Assembly (NCBI GenBank): GCA_003524365.1
Contig: DQHS01000064.1
Span: 10,935-18,587, forward strand
Origin: Cellvibrio sp.
Lineage (GTDB): Bacteria; Pseudomonadota; Gammaproteobacteria; Pseudomonadales; Cellvibrionaceae
Length of the DNA stretch: 7,653 bases
Reading direction: 5' to 3'
Position numbers and translations under genes: made by a program. Below are positions 1-5,469 of the stretch, one piece after another (the first letter of the stretch is position 1; each line of letters begins with the position of its first letter). The notes below the pieces were generated by a model. It saw only the letters and a list, made by a program, of their open reading frames with translations, was not told the origin of the DNA and did no database searches.

Positions 1-322
1 CTTCGCCGTGATCTTTGGCCTCTTTACGGTTATAGCAATAAGGCAGATCGCGCTGATGATGATCGGCCAAGGCAATCACCGTAGTCGCAGCCAAGGGAAT
101 CCCCTTATACGCAGGGCCGAATACTATATCGAATTCCACTCCAGCTGCAGTGATAGCAGCCGCATAATAACGACCCAGTTCGGCCAGCGCCTGCCCGGTT
201 TGGAACCGACCCGCATTAAAAAAATAGGGGCTAGTGCGGCCCGATTTGAGCAAAAACTCACCAAAGCATAGCGCCTGATGTCTGACAGCCAGCTGAATAA
301 AGTCAAATTGGTATTTTTCCAT
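1..322 (-). CDS. pyrE: Orotate phosphoribosyltransferase, N-terminal half (runs off the left edge)
   Basis: PyrE converts orotate and PRPP to orotidine 5'-monophosphate in cytoplasmic de novo pyrimidine synthesis. The reverse strand is open from an ATG at 322 to the window edge, giving 107 codons of a protein that is about 213 residues in E. coli. Conserved blocks appear in the family order: MEKYQFDFIQLA at the N-terminus, FGEFLLKSGR (about residues 21-30), SPYFFNAG, FGPAYKGIPLA (about 73-83), then NRKEAKDHGE at the edge, the start of the flexible catalytic loop. The PRPP-binding motif (VDDVITAG type) would lie beyond the edge. The Shine-Dalgarno sequence before the ATG is weak. The start is fixed by alignment with remembered PyrE sequences. 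It is divergent from crc, as in Pseudomonas. Recognition is from memory of family sequences and is very secure. Confidence 0.95.
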   Translation of the reverse strand, partial: MEKYQFDFIQLAVRHQALCFGEFLLKSGRTSPYFFNAGRFQTGQALAELGRYYAAAITAAGVEFDIVFGPAYKGIPLAATTVIALADHHQRDLPYCYNRKEAKDHGE

Positions 323-335
323 GCAAAGTATCCGA

Positions 336-401
336 CTATGAACTAAGTTTTAGATGACAAAATAAATACAACGAGGTCTCGCCCATGAGCAAGACCCGCA
401 T
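336..401 (-). other. Possible pyrE leader: 21-codon reading frame containing a hairpin
   Basis: Upstream of pyrE on its own strand an ATG at 401 opens 21 codons and stops at 336, 13 bases before the pyrE start. Inside it, 375-396 forms a hairpin in the pyrE-strand RNA: GGUCUUGC pairs with GCGAGACC (8 bp with one G-U pair) around a 6-base loop, followed by an interrupted U-rich stretch. Pyrimidine genes in enterobacteria are attenuated through leader peptides, so this could be a control region. There is no uninterrupted U tract and no strong ribosome site, so a chance structure is equally possible. Confidence 0.2.
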
Positions 402-501
402 TTGGGCCACAGCAGCTATCCAAATGTAAGGATGTGAAAATTCGTAACGTCTACCACAAAAAACCCAGCCTTGGCGGTAACACAATCACACAAAGCTCGG
501 G

Positions 502-528
502 TATGATACACAGTCCGTAATCAAGGGG
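502..528 (+). promoter_or_regulatory. Probable crc promoter -10 and ribosome binding site
   Basis: TATGAT at 502-507 matches the -10 consensus in five of six positions and would give a leader of roughly 20 bases. No good -35 lies 16-18 bases upstream. AAGGGG at 523-528 lies 5 bases before the crc ATG at 534 and supports that start. Confidence 0.4.
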
Positions 529-533
529 CTAAC

Positions 534-1304
534 ATGAGAGTTATCAGTCTTAGCGTCGATGGTATTTTTCAGGCGGCGCAACGCGGCCTATACACTTGGC
601 TCGCGAATCAAGATGCAGATTTTATCTGCTTGCAGGATCTACGCGCACTAGAGCGCGAGCTGGAAAAACCCGAGTTCGAGCTCAAGGGCTATCACGCCTA
701 TTTTTTCGATTCCGGTACTAAACATTACAACGGCGTAGCGATCTACACCCGCTTGCAACCTAAAGCGCTTATTTACGGCTTGGGCTTTGCCTCGGGCGTT
801 GATATGGAAGGCCGTTACCTGCAAGTGGATTTTGAGCAATTAAGTATTGGCTCACTGCTCGCCCCCGGTGCCAGTTCTGCGATGGAATCCCAGGAAGTCA
901 AAATTAAGTTTTTTGATGATTTTCAGGCACATCTGGACAAAATTACCCGTAAACGGCGCGAATATGTTTTCTGTGGCAATTGGCAAATGGCGCACACACC
1001 TAAAGATGTGAGCAACAGTGCGGCCAATCAACACAACTCCGGATTTTTACCCCACGAGCGCCAATGGTTGAGCCAATTATTCAACCAAATTGGTTATGTA
1101 GATGCATTCCGCAAAGTGAATAAAGACGGCGACGAATATAGTTGGTGGCCAAAAGGCCTTAAAGATGATGGCGATGGCTGGCGCACCGATTTTCAAGTGG
1201 TGTCCAATAGCTTGGGTGCTAAAGTCGAATATGCTGCTATTTATAAGACCCAACAGTTCTCCAGTCACATGCCCGTTATTATTGATTACGACATCGAACT
1301 GTAA
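534..1304 (+). CDS. crc: Catabolite repression control protein Crc (inactive exonuclease III fold)
   Basis: In Pseudomonas, Crc acts with Hfq on A-rich sites in mRNAs to repress translation of genes for less preferred carbon sources. This 256-residue protein spans one endonuclease/exonuclease/phosphatase domain, the normal Crc length. Crc-like blocks include ICLQDLRA (31-38), GVAIYTRLQPKA (67-78), KRREYVFCGN (140-149), GFLPHERQWL (170-179) and DEYSWWP (200-206). Aligned by eye with E. coli exonuclease III, most catalytic residues are changed: Asn7 is Ser7, Glu34 is Asp35, the DxN pair is Asn149-x-Gln151, the tyrosine of NGYFP is Leu, and SDH is Ser-Ser-His245. Only Asp219 and His245 remain. 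This fits a regulator rather than a nuclease. An active ExoIII paralogue is unlikely. A terminator follows 13 bases after the stop. Confidence 0.93.
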   Translation: MRVISLSVDGIFQAAQRGLYTWLANQDADFICLQDLRALERELEKPEFELKGYHAYFFDSGTKHYNGVAIYTRLQPKALIYGLGFASGVDMEGRYLQVDFEQLSIGSLLAPGASSAMESQEVKIKFFDDFQAHLDKITRKRREYVFCGNWQMAHTPKDVSNSAANQHNSGFLPHERQWLSQLFNQIGYVDAFRKVNKDGDEYSWWPKGLKDDGDGWRTDFQVVSNSLGAKVEYAAIYKTQQFSSHMPVIIDYDIEL

Positions 1305-1317
1305 AAGTATGAACATT

Positions 1318-1353
1318 AAAAAACCCGCTCCAGATTACTGCAGCGGGTTTTTT
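1318..1353. terminator. Bidirectional rho-independent terminator between crc and the Dabb gene
   Basis: AAAAAACCCGCT (1318-1329) pairs perfectly with AGCGGGTTTTTT (1342-1353). Past one C-C mismatch the stem continues as CAG/CTG (1331-1333 with 1338-1340) around the loop ATTA. Six A on the left and six T on the right give a U tract in both directions, so it should end both convergent genes. Confidence 0.9.
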
Positions 1354-1376
1354 ATTATCTGCTATTCACCAACTGA

Positions 1377-1796
1377 TCAATCAACCGCAAGCGCATCGTA
1401 AACCACGACTTTGCTCCACAAATGCTGATGCTCATCAACAAACTTTTTATGTAATGGATGCACCTGATACGCATCCTGCCCCGCCACATCATCAAACCCG
1501 AGCAGTTCAGAGACGTGGTAGGAATTATCTACCACCTCGCGTTTTTCCGTTGATGCAGGAACACCCACATGGATGCTACGCACAGTTTCAATTGCCGCAA
1601 GGGATTTAACTCCAGCAATCAATTTGGCGCGATCAGCACTCGAGTCAGGATTTTTAAGCCAGAAAAAAACATGATGCAGTAATTTAGGCATAGGATTAGT
1701 CGCTGTAGTAGGTGTTGCCAGTACGCTGGGTGAAGCGAGAACCGCTCCGGCGAGAGCACTGGTGGTTAAAAAATTACGACGGCTAGTATCAGTCAT
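1377..1796 (-). CDS. Tat-exported Dabb (stress-responsive A/B barrel) domain protein
   Basis: The preferred start is the ATG at 1796, giving 139 residues. AGGAG (reverse strand, 1805-1809) lies 8 bases upstream. The frame stays open to 1868, but the extra 24 residues carry no recognisable signal. The protein begins MTDTSRRNFLTTSALAG, a twin-arginine motif followed by a hydrophobic stretch and a likely cleavage site after SVLA, so a folded protein is probably exported through the Tat system. From about residue 38 it is a Dabb domain: LLHHVFFWLK, a central SIHVGVP strand, SYHVSELLGFDD and a final HPLHKKFVDEH with the WSKVVVYD strand. Family members are usually small dimeric ferredoxin-like barrels of varied or unknown function. 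No substrate can be named here. It converges on crc. Confidence 0.85.
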   Translation of the reverse strand: MTDTSRRNFLTTSALAGAVLASPSVLATPTTATNPMPKLLHHVFFWLKNPDSSADRAKLIAGVKSLAAIETVRSIHVGVPASTEKREVVDNSYHVSELLGFDDVAGQDAYQVHPLHKKFVDEHQHLWSKVVVYDALAVD

Positions 1797-1832
1797 CAAA
1801 TGGGCTCCTGATGTTAAAAAATAAGATAAAAC

Positions 1833-1855
1833 TACGGAACAACGCCCACTGGCAA
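1833..1855 (-). promoter_or_regulatory. Weak candidate promoter of the Dabb gene
   Basis: On the reverse strand TTGCCA (1850-1855, five of six matches to the -35 consensus) stands about 18 bases upstream of an AT-rich -10-like stretch beginning TTTTAT, in the space shared with the divergent gene. The -10 match is poor. Confidence 0.2.
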
Positions 1856-1939
1856 ATGGTTTTACCAAAGATTACCTGCACACCATCGAGTCTGCTAAGC
1901 TTTTATGAATTTTAAAAACATAATCAGTGAGCGCAATCC

Positions 1940-2230
1940 ATGAAATTAGCCACCCTAATCGCCAGTTTGGGCCTGACACTTACCAGTATTAGTTTTGCCC
2001 ACGAAGGCCATGAGCACGATGGATTAAGCAAAGAGGAAACGGCTAAACAAGTAAAAGAAGGAAAACTTTGCATACTGAATGATCGTGGTAACTCAGAGGG
2101 CGCCGTCGTTGAAAAAGATGGAAGAATGTACCGTTGCGTAAAAGCCTATGGAAAAAATCTGGAGATGAAACCTGAACTAGTATGGGTAGAACTCAAACTG
2201 GAAGGAAATGCATTGAGCACTCTGCCTTAG
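1940..2230 (+). CDS. Small exported protein resembling the DUF1496 family
   Basis: This is a 96-residue protein of unknown function. Residues 1-20 (MKLATLIASLGLTLTSISFA) form a clear Sec signal peptide with cleavage expected after SFA. The mature protein, about 76 residues and periplasmic or secreted, starts with a His/Glu/Asp-rich tip, HEGHEHDG, that could bind a metal ion. Its core has two cysteines, Cys44 and Cys66, flanking a block with SEGAVVEKDGR. A cysteine, then (Y/N)SEGAV(V/I)E.DGR, then RCV is the pattern I associate with DUF1496 in gammaproteobacteria; that assignment is from memory. The cysteines may form a disulphide. The start is supported by the signal peptide, with only a weak GTGAG upstream. 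It is divergent from the Dabb gene and convergent with ybjQ, so it is probably monocistronic. Confidence 0.8.
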   Translation: MKLATLIASLGLTLTSISFAHEGHEHDGLSKEETAKQVKEGKLCILNDRGNSEGAVVEKDGRMYRCVKAYGKNLEMKPELVWVELKLEGNALSTLP

Positions 2231-2235
2231 CAGAC

Positions 2236-2276
2236 GTAATGCACCTGTAATAGATATAGCCTCACAGGTGTATTAC
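2236..2276. terminator. Hairpin between two convergent genes, probable terminator
   Basis: GTAATGCACCTGT (2236-2248) pairs with ACAGGTGTATTAC (2264-2276), 13 bp with one G-U type mismatch and a 15-base loop. It lies just after one stop and just before the stop of the opposing ybjQ gene. Neither side has a strong T tract, so termination would be inefficient or assisted. Confidence 0.5.
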
Positions 2277-2281
2277 ATTCA

Positions 2282-2602
2282 TTAACCTAATACAACCGCC
2301 GTGCCGCTAGCCGATACCATTAGCATACTGCCATTCTGGCCAATCACTTCATAATCCAGATCTATGCCTACCACCGCATTCGCGCCCAACTCACGGGCGC
2401 GATCTTGTAGTTCTTGCAGGGCAATTTCACGCGCTTTCTGCAATTCGCGCTCATAGGTAGCGGAGCGGCCACCAACCAAATCGCGGATGCCTGCAAACAA
2501 ATCCTTAAATAAATTGGCCCCCATAATTGCCTCGCCCGCAACAACACCGCAATAACGAGTAATATTTTTCCCTTCAACACTCGGGGTAGTCGTTAACAAC
2601 AT
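2282..2602 (-). CDS. ybjQ: YbjQ / UPF0145 family protein
   Basis: The protein aligns almost throughout with E. coli YbjQ: TTPSVEGKNI, YCGVVAGEAIMGAN, DLFAGIRDLVGGRS, YERELQKAREIA, ELGANAVVGIDLDYE and NGSMLMVSASGTAV. The family is small, cytoplasmic and pentamer-forming, and is annotated as putative heavy-metal binding; its true role is not settled. A TTG at 2608 also opens the frame, but GGAGG (reverse strand, 2610-2614) lies 7 bases before the ATG at 2602 and only 1 base before the TTG. The ATG start gives 106 residues, close to the 107 of E. coli YbjQ. It appears to be transcribed alone, facing away from the lipoprotein gene. Confidence 0.92.
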   Translation of the reverse strand: MLLTTTPSVEGKNITRYCGVVAGEAIMGANLFKDLFAGIRDLVGGRSATYERELQKAREIALQELQDRARELGANAVVGIDLDYEVIGQNGSMLMVSASGTAVVLG

Positions 2603-2768
2603 AAACAAACCTCCATAATAAATTTAAACATTAAACAGCCTTGGATAAAAACCATTTTCTCACGAAAATCCCCACGAAAACATTGGTATAAATGAATAGC
2701 TCCCTTATTATGTCGGCGACTTACAGGATAAGTCAGTGTCTACTTTTTATTTTATAAGGAAGCTAAAA

Positions 2769-3344
2769 ATGCTTGATTCAAAATTCTGTTTATCCATCGC
2801 AATAAGCACATGCCTGCTAACGTTAACGGCATGTGGAGGCGGAGGGGGCGGATCCAATAAAACTACGACTGGAGAAAACAACACATCCAGTTCCAATCAA
2901 AGTTCAAGTGTAGCCAACAATCCTGACTTCGATGCGGTTACAGGTGTGTACGATGCCAGTATCACCAACAATGGCATTAAGGATGAAAGCTACTTATATA
3001 TCAGCGGTAGCGGAAAAATCACCGCTTATAACTATCTGGGCGACAGTAAAGATGTAGGAAACAATTGCTATCGTGTAGCAACTGAAAAAGAAACTAATGC
3101 TGTAATCGATGGAAAAACTCTTACCTTTTCCAAAGCAAATTCAGAATACACAACCACTATTAATGACAATACTATTGTTTGGCAGCTGGATACCAACAGT
3201 AATAGCATTTCAAAAATTGTCTACGGTGGCAGCATTACCAGCAGCAAAATTGCATTAACAGTTGCAGGCTCGTCACTGGTGGTAGACAGCAAGAAAATCA
3301 CCAGCCCCAATATTACCGACATAACCAGCAGCTTGTGTAAGTAA
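2769..3344 (+). CDS. Glycine-rich putative outer-membrane lipoprotein of unknown function
   Basis: This 191-residue protein has a type II signal peptide: MLDSKF, a hydrophobic core, then the lipobox LTAC with the lipidated cysteine at residue 22. Residues after it are six glycines and a Ser/Asn/Thr-rich linker to about residue 55. With no Asp at position +2, an outer-membrane location is expected. The rest (about 55-191) looks beta-rich: alternating short strands such as GVYDASITNNG, SYLYISGSGKITAYNY and TTINDNTIVWQLDT, with two cysteines (NNCYRVA and the terminal SLCK) that may pair. I do not recognise a family. The frame also opens at a GTG at 2736, but AAGGA (2756-2760) sits 8 bases before the ATG at 2769 and the lipobox spacing fits that start. 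The glycine run after the lipid cysteine is a habit I associate with Cellvibrio surface proteins. Confidence 0.8.
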   Translation: MLDSKFCLSIAISTCLLTLTACGGGGGGSNKTTTGENNTSSSNQSSSVANNPDFDAVTGVYDASITNNGIKDESYLYISGSGKITAYNYLGDSKDVGNNCYRVATEKETNAVIDGKTLTFSKANSEYTTTINDNTIVWQLDTNSNSISKIVYGGSITSSKIALTVAGSSLVVDSKKITSPNITDITSSLCK

Positions 3345-3352
3345 TAATGCTA

Positions 3353-3392
3353 CTGAATCTGGATTACTTCTATTAAAGTAATCCAGATTCAG
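3353..3392 (+). terminator. Perfect 17-bp hairpin after the lipoprotein gene
   Basis: CTGAATCTGGATTACTT (3353-3369) is the exact reverse complement of 3376-3392, with loop CTATTA, 8 bases after the lipoprotein stop. It is a probable transcript end or mRNA-stabilising structure. There is no T tract after it, so it is not a standard rho-independent terminator. Confidence 0.55.
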
Positions 3393-3462
3393 AACAGTCA
3401 TAACACCCGATTAGGATTTAGTGTTAGCCGTGCCACTGAGATAACCACAATTATTAAAGCTT

Positions 3463-3648
3463 ATGGAAGAACACAAACCTGAAAGCTTGAGTGATCTTGC
3501 ATTGCTCAGTGGCCGCCAGCCAAGTAACCTTAGCCGCACCTTGAAAACCTTGGAAAGGTATGGCTTGGTCGAATTGAGAAGAAAAGATAAAACATTAAAG
3601 CCAATTGCTAAGGCAACTGCTTTTGATATTCAGTATGCAGTCATGTAA
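3463..3648 (+). pseudogene. TumA-like (HVO_A0114 family) antitoxin remnant, C-terminal HTH part
   Basis: The 61-residue frame is the DNA-binding half of a HVO_A0114/TumA-type winged-helix protein. It has KPESLSDLALLSGRQPSNLS (recognition-helix region), RTLKTLERYGLVEL, then a basic wing and KPIAKATAFDI. Full-length relatives are about 100-120 residues, so the N-terminal half is missing. Reading upstream in the same frame, LLKL directly precedes the Met, matching the family's LL.LI.E segment, but TAA at 3442-3444 interrupts it. A further stretch around 3421-3441 (VLAVPL) looks like a decayed copy of the family's (S)LA.VL. The ATG at 3463 has no good ribosome site. In intact systems a TumE (DUF6516) toxin usually precedes this gene; none is visible. 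A short expressed HTH protein cannot be excluded. Confidence 0.7.
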
Positions 3649-3744
3649 CAAAATGCCAATATGACTTTATCAGAGTTTTCACTCCAATAATCAGATTGGC
3701 TTTGTTATGTCTAAGTTGTTAAAAAACGATCGCTCGCTAAGAAG

Positions 3745-4781
3745 CACTTAAATTAATAACGCTAAGCACCACGTTGTACAATTCACTTAGCGTATATTTT
3801 CACAATTAGTTTCTCTTCCATGCTTACCCACTTCATCCATTTTTTGCGTTCTTTGTTGCTAAATTTTCACTTATGGCTACAGTGCCTGCTGCTAACCCCA
3901 AACTACTTTCGTAAAAGAACCTGCGTCGAGGTCGAGCTGGCAACTACCGAGCCGGAATATCTTCGCAACCAGAAAAAACCTGACTGGGTTGTCCGCGAAG
4001 TCATTCGCTTAAAAGCATTCATGACTCACAGTGGCTGCCGTGTTATTGCAAACACATTCAATCGGTTGCATTCCGCATCAAAAAACATGAGCGTATCCAA
4101 ATCCTATGTGGCCGGAATAATTATCAATAACAAGCACGCCATTTACCTAAAACGCAAAGCGATAAAATCAAAACCCGCCAAAAGCTACCCAGTCAATAAA
4201 ATCTGGTCGATAGATTTAACAACACTAACTGATGAGCATAAGCAACAGAACATCATCTTTGGAATTATTGATTGTGGTACCCGAGCGAACCTGCTGCTAA
4301 AGCGAATCCCTACCAAAAAAACATCAGCACTTATTCTTCAAATACTGGAAACCATTCAAAAGTACGGAAAACCCGCAAAAATTCGCACGGACAACGAAAG
4401 GGTATTCACATCTTTTTTATTCCGCACCCACTTAAAGCTTCTGCGCATCAAACACCAACTAACCGAAGTGGCCTGCCCCTGGATGAATGGCAAGATTGAA
4501 CGTTTCTTTGGGACATTAAAGTGTTCAATTCGCAAAATAGTAATTAAATCAGCTGAATTGGACTCTCGTTTAATGGAATTTCGCTTCTATTACAACCATG
4601 TGCGCCCACACCAAAACCTGAAGGGTAAAACTCCTGCTGAGGCATGGAGCAAACGCTTACCCGATTACACAAAACTGCCGCAAAGAAATCTCTTTATGGC
4701 AGGGTGTGCTGGTAGGTTATTACTGGGAATATTAGCCGCTACAGAGTTCCTTCTACCAATTTTTTTAGGGCAATTTAAGTG
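3745..4781. repeat. 10-bp inverted repeat flanking the transposase, possible element ends
   Basis: CACTTAAATT (3745-3754) on the left is the exact reverse complement of AATTTAAGTG (4772-4781) on the right, enclosing the transposase gene. The match does not extend outward or inward and no target duplication is visible, so these may be element ends or a chance AT-rich match. Confidence 0.25.
3759..3793 (+). repeat. Inverted repeat upstream of the transposase
   Basis: ACGCTAAG (3759-3766) and CTTAGCGT (3786-3793) are exact inverted copies 19 bases apart. A further CGCTAAG lies at 3734-3740. These could be binding sites or a hairpin in the transposase leader. No terminator-like T tract follows. 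Confidence 0.4.
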
Positions 4782-4851
4782 TCCGCGGTTTTTATTAGAA
4801 AAATCCTGGGGACTTCAATATTTTTGCACTTCGCCTGATAAAAATCAGTAA
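3820..4851 (+). CDS. Integrase-core (rve) DDE transposase with frameshifted C-terminus
   Basis: The open frame encodes 343 residues. The catalytic triad is visible: Asp132 in IWSIDLTTL, Asp191 in IRTDNERVF and Glu227 in WMNGKIERFF, with 35 residues between the second and third (DD35E). FYYNHVRPHQNL and TPAEAW follow, the usual end of an integrase core. Residues 54-84 (KPDWVVREVIRLKA, then GCRVIANTFNRLH) form a helical DNA-binding region, and residues 1-30 are hydrophobic as in related single-ORF transposases. Up to about residue 292 the sequence is family-like. From 4696 the open frame gives an unrelated hydrophobic tail, while the +1 frame reads LWQGVLVGYYWEY then TAG at 4733-4735, matching the conserved end of these proteins. 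A one-base deletion near 4690-4696 is the simplest explanation, so the native gene ended at 4735. No clear ribosome site precedes the ATG. Confidence 0.85.
   Translation: MLTHFIHFLRSLLLNFHLWLQCLLLTPNYFRKRTCVEVELATTEPEYLRNQKKPDWVVREVIRLKAFMTHSGCRVIANTFNRLHSASKNMSVSKSYVAGIIINNKHAIYLKRKAIKSKPAKSYPVNKIWSIDLTTLTDEHKQQNIIFGIIDCGTRANLLLKRIPTKKTSALILQILETIQKYGKPAKIRTDNERVFTSFLFRTHLKLLRIKHQLTEVACPWMNGKIERFFGTLKCSIRKIVIKSAELDSRLMEFRFYYNHVRPHQNLKGKTPAEAWSKRLPDYTKLPQRNLFMAGCAGRLLLGILAATEFLLPIFLGQFKCPRFLLEKSWGLQYFCTSPDKNQ
4777..4815 (+). repeat. Imperfect hairpin 41 bases after the ancestral transposase stop
   Basis: AAGTGTCCGCGG on the left and CCTGGGGACTT on the right pair imperfectly (a bulge and three mismatches) around an AT-rich loop, and TTTTT follows at 4821-4825. 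It may be a degraded terminator or a REP/insertion-sequence end. It overlaps the right copy of the 10-bp repeat. Confidence 0.35.
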
Positions 4852-4881
4852 AAATTTCGCGATAGAGGAAATTATTCCAGC

Positions 4882-4927
4882 AAAAAAATCAGCAAAATTG
4901 TTTATCGATTGAACAGTTTTACTGATT
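4882..4927 (-). terminator. Rho-independent terminator of the toxin-immunity operon
   Basis: On the reverse strand AATCAGTAAAA (4917-4927) pairs with TTTTGCTGATT (4887-4897), 11 bp with one U-G pair and a 19-base loop, running into seven T (4882-4888). It begins 6 bases after the immunity stop. A second possible 3' arm, an exact partner of 4917-4927, lies at 4843-4853. Confidence 0.7.
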
Positions 4928-4933
4928 AAAGCA

Positions 4934-5467
4934 TCACTCCTTTTGGTTTGGACGTGTGGATAGAACAGGCAAAGGAAATTTTTCACATGCTTTTTCATAA
5001 GCCTGCTCACCAGAGAGTCCCTTATCCATTAGCTTTTTACATAGTTTAACTCGATCATCAGAAAAATCATCGTAAGGAGAATTTTTTAAAATTTTTTCTA
5101 TTTCATCTTGCATAAGATGACCCCATTTAGGATTAAGCTTTTCCATTATTTCAATTTGCTTTGCGAATTTTTTCCTTCTTGAGTCGCAACCATCAACACG
5201 GTTTTGAAATTCATAAGTACTGGCCATTGCAGATGCTACTCTTTTAAAAATCCAATAAAGTAGTTCATCTACATCATGTGTAATTTTTCTTGATATCTCC
5301 ATTCCTCTCTCTGTTGACACATAATGGTATTCCTTATTAATAATTTCTATATAAGGTGTGCCGTCAGAGACCGGCCTATCAGGTATATTCAAGTATGAAA
5401 TTGGGGCAGAAATTGAAGTGCCCAACTTGCTCACATGATCTCTTATTTCTGCAATATTTAAACACAT
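4934..5467 (-). CDS. Imm63-like immunity protein
   Basis: The protein (177 residues) has no signal peptide or membrane segment and is expected in the cytoplasm, where it would bind and block the toxin domain encoded just upstream. Family-like blocks are YIEIINKEYHYVSTERGMEI (about 39-58), DVDELLYWIFKRVASAMAS (65-83), YEFQNRVDG and SRRKKFAKQIEIMEKLNPKW (95-114). I recognise these as the Imm63 pattern (YHYV..ERG; DELLYWIF; MA..YE..NR; QLE...K.NP.W) from memory. A charged, Lys/Glu-rich tail, with ILKNSPYDDFSDD then KLCKKLMDKGLSGEQAYEKA, extends the C-terminus. The ATG lies 2 bases after the toxin stop and AAAAAGG (5478-5484) is inside the toxin's last codons, so the two are translationally coupled. 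GC is low (about 35% in a 60-base sample at 5221-5280), like the toxin tip. Confidence 0.85.
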   Translation of the reverse strand: MCLNIAEIRDHVSKLGTSISAPISYLNIPDRPVSDGTPYIEIINKEYHYVSTERGMEISRKITHDVDELLYWIFKRVASAMASTYEFQNRVDGCDSRRKKFAKQIEIMEKLNPKWGHLMQDEIEKILKNSPYDDFSDDRVKLCKKLMDKGLSGEQAYEKACEKFPLPVLSTRPNQKE

Positions 5468-5469
5468 GA

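Noticed and set aside
8..306. Reading frames of 87 and 60 codons on both strands at the left edge
   Set aside because: They overlap the pyrE frame, whose translation matches the family almost throughout.
1797..1868. 24-residue N-terminal extension of the Dabb protein
   Set aside because: AGGAG sits 8 bases before the ATG at 1796, and the Tat motif belongs near the N-terminus.
2603..2608. TTG start for ybjQ
   Set aside because: GGAGG would be 1 base away; the ATG at 2602 has ideal spacing and gives the family length.
2661..2690. Direct repeat CACGAAAA (two copies, 12-base period) upstream of ybjQ
   Set aside because: It is too short and AT-rich to call an operator without more copies.
2736..2768. 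GTG start for the lipoprotein
   Set aside because: AAGGA and the normal lipobox distance favour the ATG at 2769.
4795..5010. 71-codon minus-strand frame overlapping the immunity gene end
   Set aside because: It overlaps the 3' end of the immunity gene in another frame, crosses the terminator and has no recognisable motif.
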